Source: Bifidobacterium breve
Lineage (GTDB): Bacteria; Actinomycetota; Actinomycetes; Nanopelagicales; Nanopelagicaceae
DNA: 57,703 bases
NCBI GenBank assembly: GCA_945883675.1
Contig: CAMCYA010000005.1
Span: 1-57,703 of the forward strand
Reading direction: 5' to 3'
Part shown: one piece after another, positions 35,252-43,781 of the stretch
How the letters are laid out: every line of letters starts with the position of its first letter
Numbering within the stretch: the stretch's first letter is position 1
Translations under genes and position numbers: made by a program
The notes under the pieces: generated by a model
Told to the model about the DNA's origin: nothing
The model's input: only the letters and a program-made list of their open reading frames with translations
Databases searched by the model: none

Positions 35252-38062
35252 CTATTCGCTCTTTTTGGCGGCTTTTCCGCTTGCTGCCTTTTTAGCAGCT
35301 TTCTTTGCGCCGGCTTTTTTAACCGTGTTTTTAGTTAACGTTGGCGCAGTTGCTCCGGCCTTTACAGGTTTTGATTTTGCAGCAGCTTTCTTGCGAGATT
35401 TTTTAGGTGATGGGCCGTTCTCTGCCTCCCATGCACGGCGACCAGCGAGTAGCTCTAATCCGCGTTCAATTGTCATGGCCTCTAACGTGTCACCACGGCG
35501 AAGCGTTGCATTTGTTTCTCCATCAGATACATACATTCCAAAGCGACCATCTTTGATAATAAGAGGTCTCTGCGTTTCAGGATCAAGACCTAGTTCTTTA
35601 AGCGGTGGCTTTGCAACACCACGGCGACGCTCTTTTGGTCTCGAATAAATATCTAAGGCTTCTTCAAGATCAATAGTAAATAATTGATCTTCACTAGTAA
35701 GCGTGCGGCTGTCAAGACCAGCTTTTAGGTAAGGCCCATAACGACCGTTTTGCACAGTGATTACATCACCTGCTTCTGTGTTACCAAGTGTTCTTGGTAG
35801 GGAAAGAAGAAGTAGTGCATCTTCATATGTGACAGTATCTAGCGTCATTGTTGAAAGAAGTGATGCAGTTTTTGCTTTTGGTGCATCTGCTTTCTTTTTC
35901 TTCTTCTTGCCAGATGCTGTTAGCTCAACAGGAACTTCCGGTAATACTTCTGTGATGTATGGGCCAAAGCGACCACTCTTTGCAATGATCGGCAGATTAG
36001 TTGCTGGATCAATTCCAAGTTCGCGCTCACCAGAAGGTGCTGCTAATAGTTCTATTGCTTTTGCAAGAGTTAATTCATCTGGTGCTAACTCTTCTGGAAT
36101 GTTTGCAAGCTTGCGCTCTTCACCAGGCAAGTTCTCTTGCAGATATGCACCGTAGCGACCAACACGGATCTCAATCTCAGGGGATAAGTTCATGGTGTTT
36201 GTTGCACGTGCATCGATAACGCCTAAGTCTGCAGAGAGTTCGTTAAGACCAGGTTGGCCATCTACGCCATAGAAGAAATCACGTAACCAATCAACGCGGC
36301 CTGCATCTCCGGATGCGATCTTGTCTAGATCTTCTTCCATGCTTGCCGTGAACTCGTAGTCCACTAACTTTGTAAAGTGTGTTTCAAGCAAACCTGTTAC
36401 AGAAAATGCTAAGAAGGTTGGAACCAGTGCGCGGCCGCGCTTATAAACATATCCACGATCTTGAATTGTTTGAATAATCGATGCAAAAGTAGATGGGCGA
36501 CCAATACCCAACTCTTCTAGTTTTTTAACAAGAGTTGGCTCTGTGTAGCGGGCAGGTGGCTTTGTTTCATGGCCTTCGCAGGTGTATTCATTAACTTTTA
36601 CAGCCTGCCCAAGAACCATTGCTGGAAGGCGTTTATCAGTTGCCTCTTCATCTTTGTTTTCATCTTTGCCATCTTCGGTAACAATCTCATCGTAGGCGGC
36701 AAGAAATCCAGGAAAGACAACAACAGATCCATTTGCGCGGAAAATCGCTTTCTTCCAATTATTTGCAGAGTTAGATGAAATGCTGGCATCAAAGTCAACG
36801 CGCATCTGCATTTTCTTAGCATCTGCCATTTGGGATGCAACGGTGCGCTTCCAAATCAAGTCATAGAGTGCAAACTCATCACGTGAGAGCTCTGGTGCTA
36901 ACTCACCTGGTGTCTTAAAACTCTCACCTGCAGGTCTAATCGCTTCATGGGCCTCTTGTGCGTTCTTTGTTTTACCTTGATAGACACGTGGTGCATCTGG
37001 AATATGGTCGGCTCCGTATAAAGATTTGGCAGCATTGCGCGCCGCAGTAATTGCTTGCGCCGACAAATTAACGCTGTCGGTACGCATGTAAGTGATGTAG
37101 CCATTTTCATACAAGCGCTGTGCAACTCGCATTGTTATCTGTGCGCCCCAACCAAGACGACTACCTGCATCTTGTTGCAATGTTGATGTTGTAAATGGTG
37201 GCTTTGGGCGTTCGGTACGTGGTGACTCGTCCATCGACTTAACAGTTAAGTCGCTGGCTTTTAACCCATCAACTAGCGCTTTCGCACTGGTTTCATCGAG
37301 CAATAAAATATTTGCAAGTGACTTCTCTTTTACTGCCCCATCTGCGCCAAAGTCAGATGTGCTGGCAACTTTCTTGCCATCTACTTCTAGCAAGCGAGCG
37401 TTAAAGCCAAGTGCTGTAACTGCAGCCAAGTCCCACCAACCAGATGAGATAAAGGCCATGCGTTCGCGCTCTTTTTCCACAATCAATCTGGTTGCAACTG
37501 ATTGCACGCGGCCTGCAGAGATGCGTGGCATAACTTTTTTCCACAAAACAGGAGAGAGGCGATATCCAAATAATCTGTCGAGAACGCGACGTGTCTCCTG
37601 TGCATCGATTAAGTTGTAATCTAAATCTCGAGTGTTTTCAACTGCAGCAACAATCGCCTCTTTTGTAATCTCATTAAAGACCATTCGCTTAATTGGAATC
37701 TTTGGCTCTAGTACTTCAACTAAGTGCCAAGCAATTGCTTCACCTTCGCGGTCTTCATCTGTTGCCAGAATTAACTCTTCAGCGTTTTTCATTAAGGCTT
37801 TGAGTTCGGCAACCTTTGCTTTTTTGTCAGGATTAATCACATATAAAGGCGCGAAATCATTTTCGATATCTACGCCCTCTTTAGCCCAGGCGATTTTTTT
37901 ATACTCTTTTGGAATATCTGCAGCGCGCTGTGGCAGATCACGGATATGACCGACGGAGGCCTCGACGACATAACCGTCGCCGAGGTATCCACCAATTTTT
38001 CTGGCCTTAGCTGGTGATTCAACAATCACCAGCTTGATCAGATCCGTCTTTGCCTTTGCCAT
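35252..38062 (-). CDS. topA: DNA topoisomerase I
   Basis: Type IA topoisomerase, 936 residues. TOPRIM at the N-terminus (VESPAKARKIGGYLG; catalytic DEDREGE at 102-108), active-site Tyr near 325 in TYMRTDSVNLS, and GIGRPSTFASII. The C-terminal third has several repeat modules beginning DPATNLPIIAKSGRFGPY / DPETQRPLIIKDGRFGMY, the actinobacterial topo-C repeats without zinc fingers, and then a Lys/Ala-rich tail of about 50 residues. Such tails increase DNA processivity in other actinobacteria. 23 bp separate it from the tmk fusion. Confidence 0.96.
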   Translation of the reverse strand: MAKAKTDLIKLVIVESPAKARKIGGYLGDGYVVEASVGHIRDLPQRAADIPKEYKKIAWAKEGVDIENDFAPLYVINPDKKAKVAELKALMKNAEELILATDEDREGEAIAWHLVEVLEPKIPIKRMVFNEITKEAIVAAVENTRDLDYNLIDAQETRRVLDRLFGYRLSPVLWKKVMPRISAGRVQSVATRLIVEKERERMAFISSGWWDLAAVTALGFNARLLEVDGKKVASTSDFGADGAVKEKSLANILLLDETSAKALVDGLKASDLTVKSMDESPRTERPKPPFTTSTLQQDAGSRLGWGAQITMRVAQRLYENGYITYMRTDSVNLSAQAITAARNAAKSLYGADHIPDAPRVYQGKTKNAQEAHEAIRPAGESFKTPGELAPELSRDEFALYDLIWKRTVASQMADAKKMQMRVDFDASISSNSANNWKKAIFRANGSVVVFPGFLAAYDEIVTEDGKDENKDEEATDKRLPAMVLGQAVKVNEYTCEGHETKPPARYTEPTLVKKLEELGIGRPSTFASIIQTIQDRGYVYKRGRALVPTFLAFSVTGLLETHFTKLVDYEFTASMEEDLDKIASGDAGRVDWLRDFFYGVDGQPGLNELSADLGVIDARATNTMNLSPEIEIRVGRYGAYLQENLPGEERKLANIPEELAPDELTLAKAIELLAAPSGERELGIDPATNLPIIAKSGRFGPYITEVLPEVPVELTASGKKKKKKADAPKAKTASLLSTMTLDTVTYEDALLLLSLPRTLGNTEAGDVITVQNGRYGPYLKAGLDSRTLTSEDQLFTIDLEEALDIYSRPKERRRGVAKPPLKELGLDPETQRPLIIKDGRFGMYVSDGETNATLRRGDTLEAMTIERGLELLAGRRAWEAENGPSPKKSRKKAAAKSKPVKAGATAPTLTKNTVKKAGAKKAAKKAASGKAAKKSE

Positions 38063-38124
38063 GAGTTCTTAACTCTTTGATTTTTCTGCTGTGTTTTCTA
38101 GAGCGACCGGGGAAGTCACTGGCT

Positions 38125-40407
38125 TTAGACCGTGATTGAAGTTGCTTGTCTGCGGTTACGAATTAACGCACCGATGATTACTGCAACTGCTAGCAAAGAG
38201 ATTAGTGTGCTTGTTGTTTCCCCATTGCCGAGTGCAAGAGAAACAATTGCAGGAGTAATCAAAAGACCAACAAGGTTCATAACCTTGATAAGTGGGTTGA
38301 TTGCAGGACCTGCAGTGTCTTTGAATGGATCTCCAACAGTGTCACCCACGATTGTTGCTGCGTGTGCTTCACTGTTCTTTCCACCGTGGTGGCCATCTTC
38401 AACCATCTTCTTAGCGTTATCCCAAGCTCCGCCTGAGTTAGATAAAAACACTGCCATTAATGTTCCGGTACCAATTGCACCGGCAAGGTATGCACCAAGT
38501 GCACCAACACCTAAACCAAATCCAACTGCGATTGGAGCCATTACTGCAAGCAGACCTGGTGTTACCAATTCACGTAGTGAATCGCGAGTACAGATATCAA
38601 CTACGCGTGCATAGTCTGGCTTCTCTGTTCCCTTCATGATTCCTGGGTGTAAGCGGAACTGTTCACGAACTTCAACAACGACTGCACCTGCTGCTCGTGA
38701 TACCGCATTAACTGCAAGACCTGAGAATAGGAATACAACTGCGGCTCCAATAATCAACCCAACCAAGTTACGTGGATCTGCAACATCTAGAACACCTTGG
38801 AACTGAAGAGCAAGGTCGGTCGCATTGCGACCAGCATCTACAACTGCAGTTTTGATTGCATCTGTAAATGCACCAAAGAGTGCGGTTGCTGCAAGCACTG
38901 CAGTTGCAATTGCAATTCCTTTAGTAATCGCCTTAGTTGTGTTACCAACTGCATCAAGGCCTGTAAGGATCGCTGCACCTTCACCAGTAACATCGCCAGA
39001 CATTTCTGCGATTCCTTGTGCGTTGTCAGAGATTGGTCCGAAGGTATCCATCGCAACAATAACACCTACTGTTGTTAGCAAACCAGTACCTGCGAGAGCA
39101 ATTGCAAGAAGTGAAAGCACAATACTTCCGCCGCCTAACAAGAATGCACCAAATACTGCTGCTGCGATCAATAGAGCTGAGTAAACAGCTGATTCAAATC
39201 CAACTGCGATACCAGCCAAAATTACTGTTGCTGCGCCTGTCTCAGATGAAGCTGCAACATCATTAACTGGACGACGGCCAGTTTCTGTAAAGAAGCCTGT
39301 AAGAACCTGAATTGCTGCAGCTAATGCGATACCAATTAATACTGCGCTAATTGCAAGTATTCGAGGATTTGTATCTCCTGCTGCTGCAATTGCCTCTGGT
39401 GATAAACCACTCATGAGTTTGAAATCAGATGGCAAGTAAGTAAATGTTGCAAGAGCAGTTAAACCTGCAGAGATAATCGCTGATAAAAAGAATGAGCGGT
39501 TAATTGCTGTCATTGCTGACTTGTCTGTACTGCGCAATCTAGTTAAGAAGATTCCGATTACCGCTGTGACAGTTCCAATTGCAGGAACGATCAATGGATA
39601 GACCAATCCCATATCACCAAATGCTGCTTTACCAAGAATCAACGCTGCAACAAGTGTTACTGCATATGATTCAAAGAGATCTGCGGCCATACCGGCGCAG
39701 TCACCAACGTTGTCACCAACGTTGTCTGCAATTGTCGCAGCGTTACGTGGGTCATCTTCTGGAATGTGCTTTTCTACTTTACCTACAAGGTCTGCTCCAA
39801 CATCTGCAGCCTTAGTAAAGATTCCACCACCTACGCGCATGAACATTGCAAGCATTGCTGCGCCAAAACCAAAACCTTCAAGAACAGCTGGAGCATTTTC
39901 GCGATACAAAATAACAACGAGTGCGGCCCCTGCAAGTCCTAGACCAACTGTGGTCATACCAACAACGCCACCTGTGCGAAACGCGATCTGAACTGCTTTC
40001 CCACCATCCTTATTGCGAGCTGCATCTGCAACGCGAACATTTGCGCGCACTGCAAGCCACATACCGTTGTAACCAACGAGTGCGGAAAACGCTGCACCAA
40101 CTAGAAAGAATATTGAGCGGCCGATGCGGATTTCTGCGTCACCGGGTAGCGCGAACAAAAGAAGGAAAACAATTACTACAAAATATGAAAGTGTGCGGAA
40201 TTGGCGGGACAAAAATGCCGCAGCGCCTTCTTGAACTGCCTCTGCGATTTCACGCATCTTGGGTGTGCCATCACTTGCGGCCAAGACCTGAGCGCGAAGG
40301 CCGTATGCAATTGCAAGGGCTGCTAATGAGATACCCAGAACAATGTAAACATAAATTAAGTTTGTTCCGGTTACTTGGACCAGTGATACGGTGCTTGAAG
40401 CACGCAT
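38125..40407 (-). CDS. hppA: Membrane-bound proton-translocating pyrophosphatase
   Basis: 760 residues, about 16 transmembrane helices; hydrolyses PPi to pump protons. Substrate loops DVGADLVGKVE and NVGDNVGDCAGMAADLFE are present, and DNAKKMVEDG near the end. In GNTTKAITKG the residue at 492 is lysine, where K+-dependent enzymes have alanine, so this should be the K+-independent H+-pumping class (established family rule, applied by inspection). Good GGAGGAG ribosome-binding site before the ATG. Single-gene unit with the 340-bp upstream region described separately. Confidence 0.96.
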   Translation of the reverse strand: MRASSTVSLVQVTGTNLIYVYIVLGISLAALAIAYGLRAQVLAASDGTPKMREIAEAVQEGAAAFLSRQFRTLSYFVVIVFLLLFALPGDAEIRIGRSIFFLVGAAFSALVGYNGMWLAVRANVRVADAARNKDGGKAVQIAFRTGGVVGMTTVGLGLAGAALVVILYRENAPAVLEGFGFGAAMLAMFMRVGGGIFTKAADVGADLVGKVEKHIPEDDPRNAATIADNVGDNVGDCAGMAADLFESYAVTLVAALILGKAAFGDMGLVYPLIVPAIGTVTAVIGIFLTRLRSTDKSAMTAINRSFFLSAIISAGLTALATFTYLPSDFKLMSGLSPEAIAAAGDTNPRILAISAVLIGIALAAAIQVLTGFFTETGRRPVNDVAASSETGAATVILAGIAVGFESAVYSALLIAAAVFGAFLLGGGSIVLSLLAIALAGTGLLTTVGVIVAMDTFGPISDNAQGIAEMSGDVTGEGAAILTGLDAVGNTTKAITKGIAIATAVLAATALFGAFTDAIKTAVVDAGRNATDLALQFQGVLDVADPRNLVGLIIGAAVVFLFSGLAVNAVSRAAGAVVVEVREQFRLHPGIMKGTEKPDYARVVDICTRDSLRELVTPGLLAVMAPIAVGFGLGVGALGAYLAGAIGTGTLMAVFLSNSGGAWDNAKKMVEDGHHGGKNSEAHAATIVGDTVGDPFKDTAGPAINPLIKVMNLVGLLITPAIVSLALGNGETTSTLISLLAVAVIIGALIRNRRQATSITV

Positions 40408-40747
40408 AGTTTCTCCTCCATTGGAGTTAAGGGGCGCCTTAAACTGAAGGTCGGGCGCGAGACTGTCAGAGTGTAAAGGGCTAGGGGCCGATTAAGGCAA
40501 ATTGATACCTATTTATTGCGTAATACGGGCCTAGCGGCAACTGAGAGAGTTATGGCCAAAATCGCCGGGATCATCATCGCCCATCGCAATCTAATGAGGC
40601 CGCCCAAGAAGCTAAGAGCGCTGTTTGTGATTTGCCGCTGAGTTTTGATATCGGCAATCCGCGCGTAAAGAGAACCAGTTATTTAGTTTACAACTACGGT
40701 GCGATCGTCGGTGATGCTCTGCCGATTGCAACCGTTAAAGTATCTCC
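40408..40747. promoter_or_regulatory. Intergenic region between hppA and the DedA gene
   Basis: 340 bp between divergent genes, expected to hold both promoters. The hppA ribosome-binding site is at its left end. A stop-free plus-strand stretch (40545-40751) ends in an ATGA overlap with the DedA start but has no usable start codon, so I do not call it a gene. A 29-codon ORF from 40552 is also unconvincing. No repeat or RNA recognised. Confidence 0.4.
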
Positions 40748-41386
40748 ATGAATTATTTCGATCCAAACCTTGTTGTATCAAACCTGGGTTTAGTCGGAAT
40801 TCTCTTTATGATTTTTGCCGAGATTGGTCTGTTAATCGGTTTAGTTTTACCGGGCGGTGACACGCTTTTATTTCTTTCAGGTTTAGCTGCATCTAACGCT
40901 GGTGCTTTGGTTTTTGGTGATGCAAAGATTTCTGCGCCGCTTTTGTTTATTCTTGCGCCAATTGTTGCAATTATTGCGGGTGAGTTTTCTTACTGGACTG
41001 GTGCAAAGTATGGAAGAAAATTCTTTGATCGCCCGGATGGACGATACTTTAATCATGAAAATGTTGTTAAGGCAGAAAAATGGCTTACTACCTACGGTGT
41101 AGGAAAAGCTCTGGTTTTATCTAAGTTTGTATCTATTGTTCGAACACTGATCACTCCAGTTTGTGGAGTAATTGGTATTGATAAGAGAAAGTTTAGATTT
41201 TGGAACGCAGTTAGTGGAATTGTCTGGACACAGACAGTGATTGGCCTGGGATATGTATTAGGCGATGTATTCGATGTTTCTATCAGTAAATATCTTCTAC
41301 TGGTTGTCTTAGTTATTGTTGCAATTAGCTTGACGCCTGTATTGCTTGAAGTTATCAAGACACGAAAGGCGCGAGGCGCACAATAG
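40748..41386 (+). CDS. DedA-family membrane protein
   Basis: 212 residues, five to six hydrophobic segments. ETGLL-type opening (FAEIGLLIGLVLPGGDTLLFLSG), the re-entrant region GEFSYWTGAKYGR with its acidic residue, and the conserved basic helix LVLSKFVSIVRTLITPVCGVIG typify DedA/VTT proteins, which include undecaprenyl-phosphate and phospholipid flippases. A role in recycling the lipid carrier used by the glycan genes is possible but not shown. Single gene. Confidence 0.88.
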   Translation: MNYFDPNLVVSNLGLVGILFMIFAEIGLLIGLVLPGGDTLLFLSGLAASNAGALVFGDAKISAPLLFILAPIVAIIAGEFSYWTGAKYGRKFFDRPDGRYFNHENVVKAEKWLTTYGVGKALVLSKFVSIVRTLITPVCGVIGIDKRKFRFWNAVSGIVWTQTVIGLGYVLGDVFDVSISKYLLLVVLVIVAISLTPVLLEVIKTRKARGAQ

Positions 41387-41405
41387 GGTTAAGCAAGAAT
41401 AAAAG

Positions 41406-41939
41406 TTATAGACCCAAGTCTGCTAATTGATATGCAGCCAGGTATTTATATCCTGCATCTTTGATCTTTGGCTCTGCGCCACGTTCAACAATGACGGCCA
41501 CACCAACAACAATTGCACCAGCTTCAATCAATGCATCAACGGCTGTTAATACAGAGCCGCCAGTTGTCGAAGTATCTTCTACAGCTAATACGCGTTTTCC
41601 TTTTACATCTGGGCCTTCAATACGACGCTGCAGGCCATGGGCCTTTTCTGCCTTGCGAACTACAAATGAATCAATCTTTCGACCTTGCGTAGCGGCAACA
41701 TGCATCATTGCTGTTGCTACGGGATCTGCGCCAAGTGTTAATCCACCCACGGCATCAAAATCTAAATCCTTAGTTAAATCCAACATAACTTGGCCAACTA
41801 ATGGGGCAGCTACTGAATCCAACGTTACGCGACGAAGATCTACGTAGTAATCGGCCTCTTTGCCGCTAGAAAGAATGACTTTCCCGTGAACAACGGCCTT
41901 ATCTAGTATCTGCTTTTTTAAATCATCGCGCGCGCTCAT
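41406..41939 (-). CDS. pyrE: Orotate phosphoribosyltransferase
   Basis: 177 residues. Converts orotate and PRPP to OMP in pyrimidine synthesis. The PRPP-binding motif is clear in VLAVEDTSTTGGSVLTAVDAL, with GLTLGADPVATAM and FVVRKAEKAHGLQRRIEG as flexible-loop region. The gene starts 13 bp after hspR on the same strand, so it may be read from the dnaK operon in addition to any own promoter. Confidence 0.93.
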   Translation of the reverse strand: MSARDDLKKQILDKAVVHGKVILSSGKEADYYVDLRRVTLDSVAAPLVGQVMLDLTKDLDFDAVGGLTLGADPVATAMMHVAATQGRKIDSFVVRKAEKAHGLQRRIEGPDVKGKRVLAVEDTSTTGGSVLTAVDALIEAGAIVVGVAVIVERGAEPKIKDAGYKYLAAYQLADLGL

Positions 41940-41952
41940 AGGTAAACCTTAA

Positions 41953-42354
41953 CTACTTTTCTTGCTTATAAACGATTACTTCGGCTTTGCGTCGTGTTGC
42001 TAAACCTTTTGGTGGGTTTTCCTTGAGTAGCGCATTTACTTCAATTCGAAGTTGGGCAACTTCAACAGATAAATTAGCCATCGCCGATTCAAGTTCGATG
42101 ATGCGCTTAATACCTGCATGGTTGATTCCTTCGCCTACTAGTTTTTGTACGGCGCGTAGAAGTGCAATATCGCGCAATGAATAACGACGATTGCGACCTT
42201 CTGTGCGAGAAGGAGAGACCAAACCTAGCTTGTCGTACTGGCGCAGAGTCTGTGGATGCATTCCAGAGATTTCGGCTGCGACAGAGATTACATAAACACC
42301 GGCGTCATCTGATGGGACGGTGTTCTCTGAATTGTTTTTAGAATCCTGGCTCAT
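41953..42354 (-). CDS. hspR: Heat-shock repressor HspR (MerR family)
   Basis: 133 residues. N-terminal winged helix: YVISVAAEISGMHPQTLRQYDKLGLVSPSRTEGRNRRYSLRDIALL, characteristic of HspR, then a coiled-coil dimerisation helix (IIELESAMANLSVEVAQLR). It represses the dnaK operon by binding HAIR sites, using DnaK as corepressor in Streptomyces. Fourth gene of dnaK-grpE-dnaJ-hspR, overlapping dnaJ by 4 bp (ATGA). Confidence 0.94.
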   Translation of the reverse strand: MSQDSKNNSENTVPSDDAGVYVISVAAEISGMHPQTLRQYDKLGLVSPSRTEGRNRRYSLRDIALLRAVQKLVGEGINHAGIKRIIELESAMANLSVEVAQLRIEVNALLKENPPKGLATRRKAEVIVYKQEK

Positions 42355-43271
42355 ATTTTTGCCTTCTTAGTAAAGTCAGAGCGAACATCTTCACCTGCTG
42401 TTGCTTCTGCAAATTGTTTAAGTGCTTCGGCTGCTTTTTCATCTACGCGCTGTGGGACTTGAACTTGAATAGTTACCAATAAATCTCCAGTAGTACTGCC
42501 CTTGGCGATTCCTCGTCCTTTTACTCGCAAAGTGCGACCATTAGATGTACCCGGTGCAATACGCACAGTTACATCATCTCCACTTAACGTTGGAACTTTT
42601 ATATCTGCACCAAGTGTTGCTTCTGTAAATGTGACAGGTAGATTTAACGTTAAATTCTCACCTGCACGCGAGAAAATTGGATGAGGTTTTACGGTTAATA
42701 AAATAAATAAGTCGCCAGGGCCAGCTTCTCCTGCTGCGCCTTTTCCTTTAACTCTAATCTTTGCACCGTCGTGAACTCCCACAGGAACTCGTGCAGAGAT
42801 GTTTTGTGCAAGGCCGCGATCTGTTGCAAGGCGAAGATCTAATGTTGTTCCAAATATAGATTCACGAAAAGAGATTGTTGCTTCGGTCTGTAAATCCTGA
42901 CCTTTGCGTGGTCCGCGACGAGCGCCACCGCCAAAGAGATTTGCAAAGATATCTTGCGGGTTACCTCCGCCAAACATCTCTGAAAAATCAGCACCTTGTG
43001 CCCCGCCGCCATGTGGTGGGCGAAAGCCGCCACGTTCGTAGAGTGAGCGTGCTTCATCGTATTCTGCGCGTTTTTTGTCATCGGAGAGAATTTCGTAGGC
43101 CTCTGAAACAGCTTTGAACTTATCTTCTTTAGCTGCATCACCTTTTGTTTTATCTGGGTGAAGATCACGCGCTAACGCACGGTACTTCTTTTTAATCTCA
43201 TCGGCGGCGGCTTTTTTATCTACGCCAAGGGTTTTATAAAAATCCTTTTCGTAAAGATCTTTGGCCGCCAT
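42351..43271 (-). CDS. dnaJ: DnaJ-family co-chaperone without zinc finger
   Basis: 306 residues. J-domain at 8-75 with the HPD tripeptide in DLHPDKTK, then a Gly/Phe-rich linker with GGGAQGADFSEMFGGGNPQD, then the two beta-sandwich substrate-binding domains. The four CxxCxGxG zinc repeats of classical DnaJ are absent, so it is a CbpA-like form. This is the usual kind in actinobacterial dnaK operons. Activates DnaK ATPase and delivers substrates. Confidence 0.93.
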   Translation of the reverse strand: MAAKDLYEKDFYKTLGVDKKAAADEIKKKYRALARDLHPDKTKGDAAKEDKFKAVSEAYEILSDDKKRAEYDEARSLYERGGFRPPHGGGAQGADFSEMFGGGNPQDIFANLFGGGARRGPRKGQDLQTEATISFRESIFGTTLDLRLATDRGLAQNISARVPVGVHDGAKIRVKGKGAAGEAGPGDLFILLTVKPHPIFSRAGENLTLNLPVTFTEATLGADIKVPTLSGDDVTVRIAPGTSNGRTLRVKGRGIAKGSTTGDLLVTIQVQVPQRVDEKAAEALKQFAEATAGEDVRSDFTKKAKI

Positions 43272-43277
43272 TTAAAA

Positions 43278-43781
43278 TTACGCTCCTTGTGGTTCTGTCA
43301 CAGATACACGTGCAGGGCGCAAAACGCGCTCTTTGTACTTATATCCTGATTGCAAAATCTTAACTGCTGTTGCAACAGCAACATCAGAAGGCTCATCGTG
43401 CATTAGCGCTTCATGAATCTGTGGATCAAATGCATCGCCAGCGCTTCCGTATTTTTCTAAACCGATGCGGGATGTAATGGAGTTCAACTGTTCTGCAACA
43501 GCTTTAAAGCCACCAGTTAGTTCGCCATGTGCCTCTGCGCGATCTAGATCATCTAGTAAAGCTAGAAGCTCACTAAGGACAGCAGCAACTGCATTCTCAT
43601 GTGCAACTGCTCGATCGCGCTCTACGCGCTTTCGATAGTTTGCATACTCTGCTTGCAGACGTTGTAAGTCGGCAGTTAGCGCTGCAACCGGATCAGTTAT
43701 CTGATCTGGTGCAGCAGCTTCAACTTCCTCTACAGATGTCTCTGCGTTTATATCTTCTGGCGCTGTTGTTGGCTCGCTCAT
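43278..43781 (-). CDS. grpE: Nucleotide exchange factor GrpE
   Basis: 167 residues. Acidic N-terminal segment, long coiled coil ([20 protein letters not shown]) and the C-terminal beta domain with [15 protein letters not shown] and [20 protein letters not shown]. Releases ADP from DnaK. Overlaps dnaK by 4 bp and precedes dnaJ by 6 bp. Confidence 0.95.
   Translation of the reverse strand: MSEPTTAPEDINAETSVEEVEAAAPDQITDPVAALTADLQRLQAEYANYRKRVERDRAVAHENAVAAVLSELLALLDDLDRAEAHGELTGGFKAVAEQLNSITSRIGLEKYGSAGDAFDPQIHEALMHDEPSDVAVATAVKILQSGYKYKERVLRPARVSVTEPQGA

Noticed and set aside
35265-36219. Plus-strand ORFs opposite topA
   Set aside because: Shadows of the Lys/Ala-rich tail and repeat modules of topA.
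38132-40409. Several plus-strand ORFs of 60-160 codons opposite hppA
   Set aside because: Mirror frames of a highly conserved gene; no independent evidence.
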